From Anastrepha obliqua (Eukaryota > Arthropoda > Insecta > Diptera > Tephritidae), in contig NC_072896.1 in assembly GCF_027943255.1 (NCBI RefSeq), positions 40,884,501 to 40,948,500 of the forward strand: 64,000 nt of DNA, written 5' to 3'. Within the stretch, counting starts at the first letter, position 1. Every line of letters begins with the position of its first letter. The translations under genes were made by a program, and so were the position numbers. Shown here in pieces: positions 44,850-55,692 of the stretch. Under the pieces are notes generated by a model. The model saw nothing but the letters and a program-made list of their open reading frames with translations. It had not been told where the DNA came from and did not search any database.

Positions 44850-45105
44850 TTACACAGTTTTTTTGGGTGTTTGGTCGAGCTGAGGCGTACGTCTTTACCG
44901 CTGCCCCCAAATGGGAGATGGTTTTTATGAGCAGCTTTTTCATGATAGAAATATATGCGGAGGTTTGGCATTGTCTACCGAGAGGCGGCCGCTATTGGAA
45001 AAAACATTCCCTACCAACTGGTGTTCCGTGCATGGAGTTTCTAGCCTGTGTAGTTCCGAAAAGTAGTCACGCGCCAACCCATTTGGGTACGGCGGACAAA
45101 TATAA
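44850..45105 (-). repeat. SINE-1 copy, diverged
   Basis: Plus-strand order is GGGTGTTTGGTCGAGCTGAG, then GAGCAGCTTTTTCATGATAG and GCCAACCCATTTGGGTACGG. The middle is rearranged relative to the family, and the B box is lost. Confidence 0.7.
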
Positions 45106-45760
45106 AACTTATGCAAAAAGTGTCATACATTTTCTTTGAAATAAATGAGCAGACGAAATAAACTATGAGCCACCGTCAATTGAATTTGTTATCAAATTGC
45201 GTAACCTACTTTTATTCTTCTATATTTAAGTATATGCTAGAAAGATAACTTACATAACGGAATAATAGATGTTTAAAAATTAAATGTCAAAGGTCATGTC
45301 AATAATGTGAAAATATTTTTAAATTTCTCAATACAAATTTCTAATTTGTACTCAATCTAATAGAAAAAAGCTAACAAATAATTTATTGTTTTTCCTTGTA
45401 AAAATCCATATTCAGCAATTCATTCATATTTACATATCTTGTTTTTGGTTAGTTAATGTAGCTGAGCGTAATCAAGAGAATTATGGATGGCGTTTGCTCA
45501 TGAGCGTAAAGTGACATCATTTGGTGATAGGCGAAATAAGATAACAGAAGATGCGCTTTTTGAGTTGCATATTTTCTCATCTTACCGTCAGTATTTTGCA
45601 TGTGCGTATGAATTATTTCATGGTGTGATACAAATACAATATTTGTGTATATAATTAGCTGAATTTGTATTTATATAAAGGGTATTATCTAAATAATTTG
45701 CTCAAGAAGGTTTATTAAAAGTAAAAGTAAACTTTCCTTTATATTAAGCGCTAGTATTCA
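45106..45760. other. AT-rich intergenic DNA
   Basis: I see nothing supported. Confidence 0.4.
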
Positions 45761-45761
45761 T

Positions 45762-46040
45762 CAACAAGGCCGAGCTCCTCCTATTTGTGGTGTGCGTCTT
45801 GATGTTGTTCCACAAATGGAGGGACCTACAGTTTCAAGCCGACTCCTAACGGCAGATATTTTTATGAGGAGCTTTTTCATGGCAGAAATACACTCGGAGG
45901 TTTGCCATCGCCTGCCGAGGGGCGACCGCTACTAGAAAAATGTTTTTATTAATTTTGATTTCACTGAGAATCGAACCAACGTTCGCTCTGTGAATTTCGA
46001 ATGGTAATCATGTATCAACCCATTCGGCTACGGCAGCCTG
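45762..46040 (-). repeat. SINE-1 copy
   Basis: Plus strand GGCCGAGCTCCTCCTATTTG through CCCATTCGGCTACGGCAGCC covers body and head. The 3' tail (GTGTACGCGCC) is missing. Confidence 0.8.
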
Positions 46041-46493
46041 TACTAGTAGTCAGTTACTTTTTTTGCATAAAGACTGTAGAATTGTAGTCATTATTCATGA
46101 GTGGTAAGCCTTTTGCAGTCATAAGTGAATAACGATATTTGTAAGCAGTTATTTGGTATACTTTGCCACAAGATATGATATAATATTTTATTAAGGGGGA
46201 AGTCTACTGTGACAAGGAAAAAAACAGGCTTATTTTCCGGATTTTATTTCTAACAAAATATTGCTCGTACATAAAATCTATTTAAACTCTTATCTTTATT
46301 ATATATTTAAGTTTTTGAAAAAAAAAATTTTAAGTCAAAATATTCAAAATGGCCGCTGTGGCACTTCTGCAAGCGCAGGTCCGCTTTTCTTAGGTGCCTA
46401 AACGGTGTACATGAAATCTTACGTTTCGGTGATCTAAAACAAAAAAACAAAATATTGCTATCATATACATAGTATTGACTCTCGTCTGACGTA

Positions 46494-47778
46494 ATGGACT
46501 ATGATTAAGTTCGTGCGGTTTTTTTTCGAAATTTGAAACTTTATTGACGTAAAATGGTTACAAATTTAATATTCAAAGTATTGTCCATCGCTTACTACTA
46601 CTTTTTCCCATCTTTCTGGCAATTCACGGATTCCCTTTGTGAAAAATTCGGTCGGTTTTGCCGCAATCCACGAATCGATCCATTTTTTGACTTCATCGTA
46701 ATTACGGAAGTGCTGGTCAGCCAGGCCATGTTGCATCGATCGGAAGAGATAGTAATCGGATGGCGCAAGGTCTGGACTATACGGCGGGTGGGGTAGGACA
46801 TCCCATTTGAGCGTTTCTAAGTATGTTTTGACCACTTGTGCAACATGTGGCCGAGCATTGTCATGTTGCAAAATAACTTTGTCGTGTCTATCGGCGTATT
46901 GCGGCCGTTTTTCTCGCAGTGCTCGGCTCAAACGCATCAATTGTCGTCGGTAGACATCCCCCGTAATCGTTTCATTCGGTTTCAGTAGCTCATAATACAC
47001 AACACTCAGCTGGTCCCACCAGATACACAGCATAACCTTCAGGCCATGAATATTCTGCGCCGACGTCGATGTTGAAGCATGGCCAGGGTATCCATACGTT
47101 GCCCGACGTTTTGGATTGTCGTAATGGACCCACTTTTCATCGCCAGTCACAATTCGATGCAAAAAACCCTTTCTTTTGTGCCGTTGAAGCAGTTGTTCGC
47201 ATGCCATAAAACGGCGTTCAACGTCTCTTGGCTGCAATTCATACGGCACCCAATGGCCTACCTTTCGGATCATTCCCATGGCTTTTAAACGTTTGGAAAT
47301 GGTTGATTGATCAACTCCCAAAGTTTTTGCAACCTCTTCTTGCGTTTGAGCCGGATCTTGATCGAGCAATTCCTCCAATTCGGTATCCATGAACTTTGGC
47401 GGCGTACCCTCGCGTTCTTCGTCTTCCAAGCCAAAATCACCACTTTTAAAGCGTGCAAACCACTTCTGGCACGTTCGCTCAGCTAGAGCATGCTCACCAT
47501 AAACTTCCACCAAGATACGATGACTTTCGGCTGCTTTTTTCTTCATATTAAAATAATGAAGAAGAATTCCCCGCAAAAACACATTATTTGGCACGAAATT
47601 CGACATTTTCAAGTGTGGTAAAAATATTGTTGTTTACGCTTCAAATAAAAAACTTATACTGACGTTTGTGCCTTACGACAGTAGCTCTCCAATGAATGTT
47701 TGGAAATGTGGATCGATGGAATAATAATCAAGTTACGCCATCTGTTGTAAAACCGCACGAACTTATCGATAGTCCTAT
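46494..47778 (-). mobile_element. Full-length mariner, copy 1
   Basis: It is 1285 bp with TA at 46492-46493 and 47779-47780. The terminal repeats have drifted. One end reads ATGGACTATGATTAAGTTCG and the other, reverse-complemented, ATAGGACTATCGATAAGTTC. It lies head to head with copy 2, 166 bp away. The transposase ORF is intact. Confidence 0.93.
46566..47612 (-). CDS. Mariner transposase (DD34D), copy 1
   Basis: This is a cut-and-paste transposase of 348 residues, the normal family length. The N-terminal helix-turn-helix region runs to about residue 115, then WVPYEL at 121-126. The catalytic Asp residues are in TGDEKW (158), HDNARPH (251) and LAPSDYYLF (286), with 34 residues between the last two. 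It resembles the mauritiana (Mos1-like) subfamily. It differs from copy 2 at residues 70, 127 and 202-203. The last change replaces the TG of WWDQTGVVYY with LS, next to a conserved family block. An in-frame Met at residue 3 is an alternative start. Confidence 0.95.
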   Translation of the reverse strand: MKMSNFVPNNVFLRGILLHYFNMKKKAAESHRILVEVYGEHALAERTCQKWFARFKSGDFGLEDEEREGTPPKFMDTELEELLDQDPAQTQEEVAKTLGVDQSTISKRLKAMGMIRKVGHWVPYELQPRDVERRFMACEQLLQRHKRKGFLHRIVTGDEKWVHYDNPKRRATYGYPGHASTSTSAQNIHGLKVMLCIWWDQLSVVYYELLKPNETITGDVYRRQLMRLSRALREKRPQYADRHDKVILQHDNARPHVAQVVKTYLETLKWDVLPHPPYSPDLAPSDYYLFRSMQHGLADQHFRNYDEVKKWIDSWIAAKPTEFFTKGIRELPERWEKVVVSDGQYFEY

Positions 47779-47944
47779 TAGGATTATGTCGATAAAAAAT
47801 TTTGGCGTTGAAAAAAAATTCTTGAAATTTTTTTCTTTTTTTTTTGCCTAAAATTGATGTTACTATTGTTTATAACAATTTAACAAATAACGATATCAAA
47901 AAAATCCTATGTCAGACGAGAGACACTATTACAGAGAATATATA

Positions 47945-49229
47945 ATAGGACTATGAATAAGTTCGTGCGGTTTTACAACAGATGGCGTAACTTGATTATT
48001 ATTCCATCGATCCACATTTCCGAACATTCATTGGAGAGCTACTGTCGTAAGGCACAAACGTCAGTATAAGTTTTTTATTTGAAGCGTAAACAACAATATT
48101 TTTACCACACTTGAAAATGTCGAATTTCGTGCCAAATAATGTGTTTTTGCGGGGAATTCTTCTTCATTATTTTAATATGAAGAAAAAAGCAGCCGAAAGT
48201 CATCGTATCTTGGTGGAAGTTTATGGTGAGCATGCTCTAGCTGAGCGAACGTGCCAGAAGTGGTTTGCACGCTTTAAAAGTGGTGATTTTGGCTTGGAAG
48301 ACGAAGAACGCGAGGGTGCGCCGCCAAAGTTCATGGATACCGAATTGGAGGAATTGCTCGATCAAGATCCGGCTCAAACGCAAGAAGAGGTTGCAAAAAC
48401 TTTGGGAGTTGATCAATCAACCATTTCCAAACGTTTAAAAGCCATGGGAATGATCCGAAAGGTAGGCCATTGGGTGCCGTATGAATTGAAGCCAAGAGAC
48501 GTTGAACGCCGTTTTATGGCATGCGAACAACTGCTTCAACGGCACAAAAGAAAGGGTTTTTTGCATCGAATTGTGACTGGCGATGAAAAGTGGGTCCACT
48601 ACGACAATCCAAAACGTCGGGCAACGTATGGATACCCTGGCCATGCTTCAACATCGACGTCGGCGCAGAATATTCATGGCCTGAAGGTTATGCTGTGTAT
48701 CTGGTGGGACCAGACGGGTGTTGTGTATTATGAGCTACTGAAACCGAATGAAACGATTACGGGGGATGTCTACCGACGACAATTGATGCGTTTGAGCCGA
48801 GCACTACGAGAAAAACGGCCGCAATACGCCGATAGACACGACAAAGTTATTTTGCAACATGACAATGCTCGGCCACATGTTGCACAAGTGGTCAAAACAT
48901 ACTTAGAAACGCTCAAATGGGATGTCCTACCCCACCCGCCGTATAGTCCAGACCTTGCGCCATCCGATTACTATCTCTTCCGATCGATGCAACATGGCCT
49001 GGCTGACCAGCACTTCCGTAATTACGATGAAGTCAAAAAATGGATCGATTCGTGGATTGCGGCAAAACCGACCGAATTTTTCACAAAGGGAATCCGTGAA
49101 TTGCCAGAAAGATGGGAAAAAGTAGTAGTAAGCGATGGACAATACTTTGAATATTAAATTTGTAACCATTTTACGTCAATAAAGTTTCAAATTTCGAAAA
49201 AAACCGCACGAACTTATTCATAGTCCTAT
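47945..49229 (+). mobile_element. Full-length mariner, copy 2, perfect termini
   Basis: It is 1285 bp with TA at 47943-47944 and 49230-49231. Both ends share a perfect ~30-bp inverted repeat beginning ATAGGACTATGAATAAGTTC and continuing GTGCGGTTTT. The intact transposase makes this the better candidate of the pair for recent or current mobility. Confidence 0.95.
48111..49157 (+). CDS. Mariner transposase (DD34D), copy 2
   Basis: It has 348 residues and no frameshift or stop. The domain layout and catalytic Asp residues (158, 251, 286) match copy 1. It keeps the family-like WWDQTGVVYYELLKPNE at 198-214. The C-terminus is VVSDGQYFEY. Untranslated flanks are 166 bp and 72 bp. It sits between perfect inverted repeats, so nothing visible argues against activity. 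Confidence 0.96.
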   Translation: MKMSNFVPNNVFLRGILLHYFNMKKKAAESHRILVEVYGEHALAERTCQKWFARFKSGDFGLEDEEREGAPPKFMDTELEELLDQDPAQTQEEVAKTLGVDQSTISKRLKAMGMIRKVGHWVPYELKPRDVERRFMACEQLLQRHKRKGFLHRIVTGDEKWVHYDNPKRRATYGYPGHASTSTSAQNIHGLKVMLCIWWDQTGVVYYELLKPNETITGDVYRRQLMRLSRALREKRPQYADRHDKVILQHDNARPHVAQVVKTYLETLKWDVLPHPPYSPDLAPSDYYLFRSMQHGLADQHFRNYDEVKKWIDSWIAAKPTEFFTKGIRELPERWEKVVVSDGQYFEY

Positions 49230-49724
49230 TAATATAATTAAATTTTTAAGCTGATTCATTTATCAGAACTCGAGATATCGTGTACACCGTATACAAAAAC
49301 TTAGTTTCGAGAAAAATGCGTTTAAAGTTTCATGTGCCGCAGGTACGCGCTTTGGAGCGCTTCGGGAAAAGGTCGAAATTTCAACGAAGAAAAATTTAGC
49401 CAGCTGTAACACATATTGCACCTTATTTAAGAGGGTTCAAAGTATTTTTTAAGCTAATATAATAAAAAAAAAATCGATTTTTTGAAAAATTCACAGTAGA
49501 CTTCCCCCTTAATAAAAATTAAAAGACTTATAAACTATATTATACCTCAAGTATTTAGCAGCATTTATTTTACATACTTGCATATTTAAAAGCTTTTTTA
49601 GGTTGTGATAATTAACAAATCAACGAATTGCTGATTTATTTTACATCGTCTGAATTTTCTTCAGAGTCGTACTTAATTGATTCTCTTTCAAATGAAAGAT
49701 ATGTAATAAAGTAGGTAAAAACTA

Positions 49725-49873
49725 ATACAAGCGCCTATTTTACTTCGAGCAATATTTTTCAAAATTTTGTCAGAAAGCGTTCGACGACGAGGAGTATTTA
49801 ATTGTGGAGCAAATGAAAAAAGATGTTCGACTGTAGCTGAAAATTGTAAAGGTGAATTGCACATCTCACACAT
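49725..49873 (-). pseudogene. hAT transposase C-terminal fragment
   Basis: The frame reads FSATVEHLFSFAPQLNTPRR, then RTLSDKILKNIARSK. This matches the hAT dimerisation region (SSAxxERxFSxAGxxxxxxRxxLxxxxxxxLxxLK). The rest of the transposase is absent. Confidence 0.7.
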
Positions 49874-50123
49874 CTGGAAGTCTGTTAAAAATCAAAGTAT
49901 ATTATTACGTAGGGTATGACAAAGAAACGTAATACCACAAATGTTCTTCGAAAATGCATGAACTCAAAAGTCCCTAGTTTTTAGAAATGAAAAAAATGGC
50001 TTTAAATCGGCTGCAATTTCGCATAAATACTACTACTAAATATAATATTTTTTGTCAACTAATTTAGAAAATAGTTAAAATAAATAAAGAATCTTATTGA
50101 ATATACGTTTTGTTACATAAGTA

Positions 50124-51182
50124 TTGAGTTGGGAATAAATTCGTAGCGTTCTACCGAAGACTTTTATTTAAACAAAAAACATTAATTATATCAATAAGTT
50201 AATCAATTATATACTCGCCGTTGCTGTTTACAACCTCTTCCCACCTCTCGACCAATTTGTTGATGCCGTTCCGCCGAAAATTTTTAAAGACCTCTTCGTT
50301 ATGGAAGGTAACGCCCTGCGTATGGTTTTACAGGGAGCGGAAAAGATGGTAATCTGTCGTTGCAAGGTCCGGAGAATACGGCGAATGGTTAAGGACTTCC
50401 CATTCGAGCTCTTGGAGTATCGTTTTGACAACTTGTGCAAAATGGGGCCTGGTGAAGGAGTATGGTTTAACCATGTCGATCAGGTCTTTTCAGTCGAACA
50501 GCCTCATTCACGCGTTGTAGCTGGGTAATGTAGAGCTCCTTGTTGACCGCGGCATTTTTTTAGAGCATTTCCCAGTGCATCATGTCCTCTCAGTCCCACT
50601 AAACAAATATTATGACCTTCTAATGCCACCCACTCCTATCTTTCCTTCATATTGATGTAAAGGCACCATTTATCATCTTCCGTGACGATTCGATACAAAA
50701 AGCGCTTTTTATGACCGTGTTGCTCGATGACGGGCGAGATGCTGAGAAGCAATTTGAAGGTGACTTTCTTTGTTTTTTTTCGTTGAGCAGGAGACAGGGA
50801 GGCACGCAGGCTCCCAATTTTTCGGTAAATACCAATGAATGAAGGTGATTGAGAATCGTTTTATGATTGCAGTTCATTTTTTCCGCCAATTCACGACTGG
50901 TTCGGCGACCGTTGTCCTTCAAATGTGATTTGAGACGTTCTTCGGCGAACTCCGCTGCGCGACGTGTCATCCCCGTCAAAGTTGCCATTTTTGAACTTTG
51001 CAAACCATTTACGACATCTTCTTCATAAACGTTGCAAATATCCCGTGGTGCTTCGGCGACGGTAGCTATTTGACCTCGATGAAAAGCAAGTAAGAGCAGG
51101 TTTGTCTTTTGCCAAACAGTAAACAAATCCGTGTAAAATAAAAGAATATATGAAAACGTTATGAACTTATTCCCCAACCCAA
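50124..51182 (-). mobile_element. Mariner remnant (family shared with 1486-2600)
   Basis: TA flanks it at 50122-50123 and 51183-51184. The ends read TTGAGTTGGGAATAAATTCG and, reverse-complemented, TTGGGTTGGGGAATAAGTTC. From 51182 downward the frames give FHRGQIATVAEAPRDICNVY, then ERLKSHLKDNGRRTSRELAE and MNCNHKTILNHLHSL. Near the left end, the third catalytic region appears in another frame. The middle, including the first two catalytic Asp blocks, is shortened or frameshifted. Confidence 0.85.
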
Positions 51183-51185
51183 TAC

Positions 51186-51735
51186 TTATATTTTAAATGA
51201 TGAGTTAATGCACTTTCCAATCTGCAATTAGTTGTCTCTGGTTGTTTCGTTTTGCTATTTACTACGGTTTTGCAAATTAGACACATGTTCAGAACGAAAG
51301 TTCAAACTATAGCGTTGATCATGATTCAATAATAAAATGTTTTGCGAAGTTTGACAACTGATTTCGGATGCTACTCAATCCATGATGCAATTAGGAAGTA
51401 AGGGAAAAAGGGGCATAAGTTTGTCCTCTCTCCGAAAAGGTAGTAAGGAAGTAAAAATTGAAAAAGGGCCGATTTAAACCGTTGAATAATATTGTAGAAT
51501 TATGTTATTTCATGAATGCTACTTAATTATTTGTATTTTTAACTTAACCATTACCGTGGATTTGCGGCATAAATTAGTTTGGAGAAAAAGAAATCCATTA
51601 TTTTCTAGGTACATGGCTGTAATGATCAACATCGTTTAAAGTATCGATAAAAAAACTTAGAGTTCAAGATGGAATTTCACACTAAAAAAATTATTTTGCT
51701 GTTTTTTGTTTGTTCCATTTAGTTATGAGTTACAG
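51186..51735. other. AT-rich stretch, nothing recognised
   Basis: I find no supported feature. Confidence 0.4.
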
Positions 51736-51738
51736 GGT

Positions 51739-52690
51739 GTTAACAATGGAAGTCAACAAAGAGACAAATCGATACATTTTACAGTTTTTCTTTGATAAAG
51801 GCGAAAATGTAAACCAGGCTGCAAAAAATTGAGAATGGTGCTTATGGTCCCAATACTGTAACATCTATAAGGTGCGGTACTCGAAGTGTAACCAACATCA
51901 GACCGCTCGCGCAGCTGATGCCTGTGCAGCTCGAGCTCGTGAACTCGAGTACCATAAAGTAAATAAAGTTTTTGTTTGTCGCACCATTACTCGTTGAAAT
52001 GATACTGGTAGCATTGCGAAATGGCATGGAGGTGGTCATCAAAAGACCCTCCCGCCACAGGTAATGGTTTGGACCGCTGTAACTGCAGATGGGCGCTCTC
52101 CAATCGTTTTCATCGAGCCTGTCGTTAAGGTAAATGCGAAATATCATCGGGAAAGTATTATGGAGGTTGCTTTGAAGCCGTGGACAGACAAACATTTCGG
52201 TGGCAGACCATGGACGTTTCAACAGGACCGTCTCACGAAAGCTAGAGTGAACCAAGAATGGCTAAAAAACAACGTTTCGAGCTTCATAACGTTCACACAA
52301 TGGCTCTCAAATTCACCAAATGCGAATCCGATGGATTATTCTATTTGTACCATAAAAGATTCACCAGACTCGAGGCGCTGAAAGAAGCCATTGTCCGCGA
52401 ATAGACCAAAATATCATACCTGCAAGTCACATTGGAGAAACTTGCGATTCGTTTCTGGACCGTCCCAAGGTCGTAGTCAAAGCAAAAGGTGGTCACACCG
52501 AGCAAAATAATAAAATAATTTTCCAAACTAAATTTATGGTTACACTTCGAGTACCGGACCTTGTAATTACGTGCAATTTCGGTTTCGCCGATTCCGTTCA
52601 GTCATTTTTGATGTTAAAGGAAATGTCGATAATGTCGATAAAATTACAGAAATAATTGAAGTTGACCGGCATGTTAGTAGTCGTAGTATC
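51739..52690 (+). pseudogene. Mariner N-terminal remnant split by another transposon
   Basis: Before the insertion the frame reads MEVNKETNRYILQFFFDKGE, then a frameshift and ENGAYGPNTVTS. After it, from 52565, come NYVQFRFRRFRSVIFDVK and NVDKITEIIEVDRHVSSRSI. Together these are the first helix-turn-helix and linker of one mariner type, with an internal gap after FDVK. The interrupting element is 51868-52563. Confidence 0.75.
51868..52563 (+). mobile_element. Tc1/mariner-superfamily element inside a mariner
   Basis: TA flanks both sides. The ends read AAGGTGCGGTACTCGAAGTG and, reverse-complemented, AAGGTCCGGTACTCGAAGTG, both continuing TAACC. The frame at 52064-52381 reads MVWTAVTADGRSPIVFIEPV, then HFGGRPWTFQQD (second catalytic Asp) and NSPNANPMDYSI (third). 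The N-terminus and first-Asp region are deleted. This transposase type has a longer spacing between the last two Asp residues than standard mariners. Confidence 0.85.
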
Positions 52691-53460
52691 GCCCTTAAAA
52701 CGAAACATTTTACGTAAAAATAATGGAATTCTTTTTCCTCAAACTAATATATTGACACTGCATGTGATTGCCATCATATATGGTATACTGTATTTCATGG
52801 TATTTTTTTTTATAAATCTGTATTTAGTAATGATTCCCAAATTTTTCCCCAACAAAAACAAAAAATAAAATTGCAATAAGTTTGTGATTGCAATAAATTG
52901 ATGACTTCTCAGTTATGGCTAAAAAAATAAAGACAGACTAACTTTTGTAGTTCATGACTAACAAAAAATTATTGCATTAATTTGGCCTCCAATCAAATGA
53001 ATACAATAGTCAAAAAATATTGCGTTACTCAACTCCTCTGGTACCATCTTAATAAGGAGCTACCCCATTGTTGGGGTATCTAATTCTAGAAAACATGTAA
53101 GTGTACCCTGCTTATAGTTGATAGTGTCCATGGAATAGGAATAGTTTCGCCATAAAAGTAATTAACCACAATAGCGGTTCAATAAAAACCACCCAGTAGC
53201 GGATAACAGCTTCTGGTGGTGATAGAGTTTTTGCAGCTTTCAGCTTTGTTTGGAATTTACAGTACATAGATGGGATGAAATAAAATGCTAAACTCGTGCA
53301 GTTTAGCACAACGCCGGCATTAATGTGATATAATAATTAGTTAACAAATGCAGAAGTCATGAAAAAAATCAAGGTCTCCAAATCCTTTGAAGGTAAGCTT
53401 CACAAGTAGAATAAAAGTTTAATGGAGGCCGACTAATTCTATGCCACACATACTCGCTTA
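52691..53460. other. AT-rich intergenic DNA
   Basis: A 70-codon hydrophobic ORF at 52656-52868 overlaps the mariner remnant and has no convincing similarity. Nothing else is supported. Confidence 0.35.
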
Positions 53461-53859
53461 AGCTCCCAAATATATACACACATACTTATGTGCATATGTA
53501 TGTTTAAAAGAAGATGGTACGCTTGATGTGAAGTTTCTAACTTTTGAATACACCACCACTTCCACTTTGCTCCACAATCGCCCACAGCAATTTCGTGGCT
53601 GACAGGCAAACTGCGCGTTTCCAGCACCTGCTATAGCATTCGCCACAATTCGAAAGTCGCATTCTCCATTGTTGTTTTTTTTATTTATTATTATTTTCCT
53701 TTTCCTGCAAGTTGTTTCTTTATTCCTTGGTTTTTTTTTTTGTTCGGATATACCCCGAAGCATTGCTGTGGTGTTGTTATCCCACACTGCTCAATAAATG
53801 TGTACCAAGTGATTTTTTGATTTTTTTTGTACGCCACATAGCGCCATAACGCCGACAAC

Positions 53860-54830
53860 AGCAGCAGTTACGTGCTCCAACTCCAACAAGTACGTAGAAA
53901 CCACTGAGTCTGTGTGCAGTAGACAGTCGGGTTGAAGTAGAGCGAAGGGGCACATAAATGGAATAAAAGTTCAGCAAAAAGAAGCAACGAAAAGCAAAAC
54001 AGTCCATGCATAAGCACAACGCAAATCCCAAATGGCAGTGGGTAGCCGGTAGCAGCAGTGGCAGCCATAAAAACAAGAGCAACATCAACAACAATGCAGC
54101 AATAGTAATATCAACATCGACATCACCACCGCAAAAAAATAGTCGTAGTTACTCACGTAGGAGTTGGTGGGCTCGGAGTGCAAACCTCTTGGTGTTGGCA
54201 ACAACTGTGGCTTGCCAAATGGCAGCTCAACCCGCGCGTCCTTGGTTGCCACCACAAGGTTCTACGTGCTGCTGTTGATAATGTATGTACTTATTTGTTC
54301 CTGTGTGTATGCGACCAACTGACGACCTGCTGCCGTCAAGCTTTTCTCACCCCAATCCATAACCAATTTAAGCACCCGCATCCACACCCAATTAGTCGCC
54401 TTCGTCAGGCGTTGCGAACATACACGTAAACTGTAAGTCGTACATACTTTAACACACACTCAAGCCAACATCAGCAACCACGGCAGTAACGACAAGTGTA
54501 TACACAAGCGCACGGCCATCAACAGCCGCACGATAATCTCGTATGCTGCACGCTTTGGGGTATTCGGGAGCACGTCGTCGCCGTCGTTGACGGTCGTTAG
54601 AGATGACAGACGACCAGAATGTCAGCTAGCCAGTCAGTCGTTTCACTGCCAGCCACTTGGAGTAATCGAACGAACGAACATCAACAACAACGTAAGCGGG
54701 AGTACGAGTATTAATGCGACGACGGTTGGCAAGTGGGAAGGTAAAGTGACAGTAGTGGCAGTGCCAGAACCAGAAAATGTGCAGATGCTACAAGCCTCGC
54801 CTCTTTGTATTTGTTAGCATTATTTTTGCG
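53860..54830 (+). other. GC-richer CAN-repeat stretch, possible non-coding exon
   Basis: CAACAACA, CAGCAG and related triplets, plus raised GC, mark this stretch off from its surroundings. The texture is typical of fly 5' UTRs or regulatory first exons. A 90-codon ORF at 54006-54278 (MHKHNANPKWQWVAG... with a hydrophobic ANLLVLATTVACQMA) and an Inr-like TCAGTCG at 54634 are present. Neither is conclusive, and no protein match is evident. Confidence 0.3.
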
Positions 54831-54899
54831 GCTGTTTGTATTATAGCTGCTGCTGTCTGGTGGCAGTTGACGTTGTTGTTGCCATTGTTATTATGACCG

Positions 54900-55690
54900 T
54901 TGATTTTGTTGTTGTTTTGGCTCTTTTTTATGTCTATTTACGTACATACATACATACATACATATTTATTTTTATTTCTGAGGCGCAACCAAAAATTTTT
55001 TTACAATAGAATTTTTATATTTCAGCGTAGAATTTTGAGCGTGCACCTTCATTGGAGGAAGATGAAAGATGACAATAATCATAATATGATTTTTTGATAA
55101 CCGCACTATCACGTTACAAAACCGTCTATTTCTGTCTCGCCGGTGTGTTGCTCTTCAAATTAAGGAGTTTCCAATGACATCGCTCCGAAAAGTAGTAAAT
55201 GGAAACCATTTTCAAAAAATAACCGGAAACTGGTACCGTTCCTAACTTGCTTAGTTATACGCTAGTCAGAGTAGGGTCCGACTTTATATAGGATAACATT
55301 GATTCGGATTAAGTATTACCTTCCTTGCTGGCACTATGCAGCAAAGATCTCGAACTTAGTGGCCAGGAAAAGTTGGATGTTGAAAAGATGTAAACGCAAT
55401 AAATTTGGCGCTTAGCCGAAGACGATATACAGAAGCCAATAAGGAGCTACGCCGAGTACATATATTCGAGTCTCATTTTTCTGCTGAGACTCCCTCACTC
55501 TCTCTAATCTCTTTTTTAAGGTGGATCTGGACGACTTTTTATATAATCTCATACATTTTTTAGTACTAAGCACATTCCACCGTTCAGTTCGACACATTTT
55601 TTTTTCTTCTGAAGTCAACAAGCATTGACCCTGCTGCGAACGCATGAACTTTTGATGTGTGATGCATATAAAAATATGCAATAAATAAAT
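54900..55690. other. Intergenic DNA
   Basis: There is a (CATA)n tract near 54945. ORFs lack similarity. Confidence 0.35.
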
Positions 55691-55692
55691 AA

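Larger units (their letters stand above)
46195..49508. mobile_element. TTAA-flanked element carrying two nested mariners
   Basis: TTAA flanks both ends (46191-46194 and 49509-49512). The inverted termini are GGGGGAAGTCTACTGTGA. After removing the two 1285-bp mariners and their TA duplications, about 740 bp remains, close to the 722-bp element at 28380-29101. The core TTTCGAGAAAAATGCGTTTA lies at 49305-49327, about 180-200 bp from the right end, the same place as in that element. No own coding capacity is seen. Confidence 0.85.

Noticed and set aside
47763..47773. TATCGATA in the mariner copy 1 terminus as a promoter DRE
   Set aside because: It arises from point differences in the inverted repeat (TATCGATA versus TATGAATA in copy 2) and is not near a host gene.
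46566..49169. 80-, 69- and 67-codon ORFs on the other strand or frame of the mariner genes
   Set aside because: They appear in mirrored pairs only because the two mariners are inverted copies. They are shadows of the transposase frame.
34605..52868. Similar hydrophobic peptides (TLHVIVIIY and TLHVIAIIY) in ORFs at 34605-34802 and 52656-52868
   Set aside because: The shared DNA is only about 15 bp (CACTGCATGTRATTG). The second ORF overlaps a mariner remnant, so common origin is not supported.
54006..54278. 90-codon ORF with a hydrophobic segment as a secreted or membrane protein
   Set aside because: The charged, low-complexity N-terminus and CAN-repeat origin make it more likely a by-product of a repeat-rich non-coding stretch. 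There is no family match.
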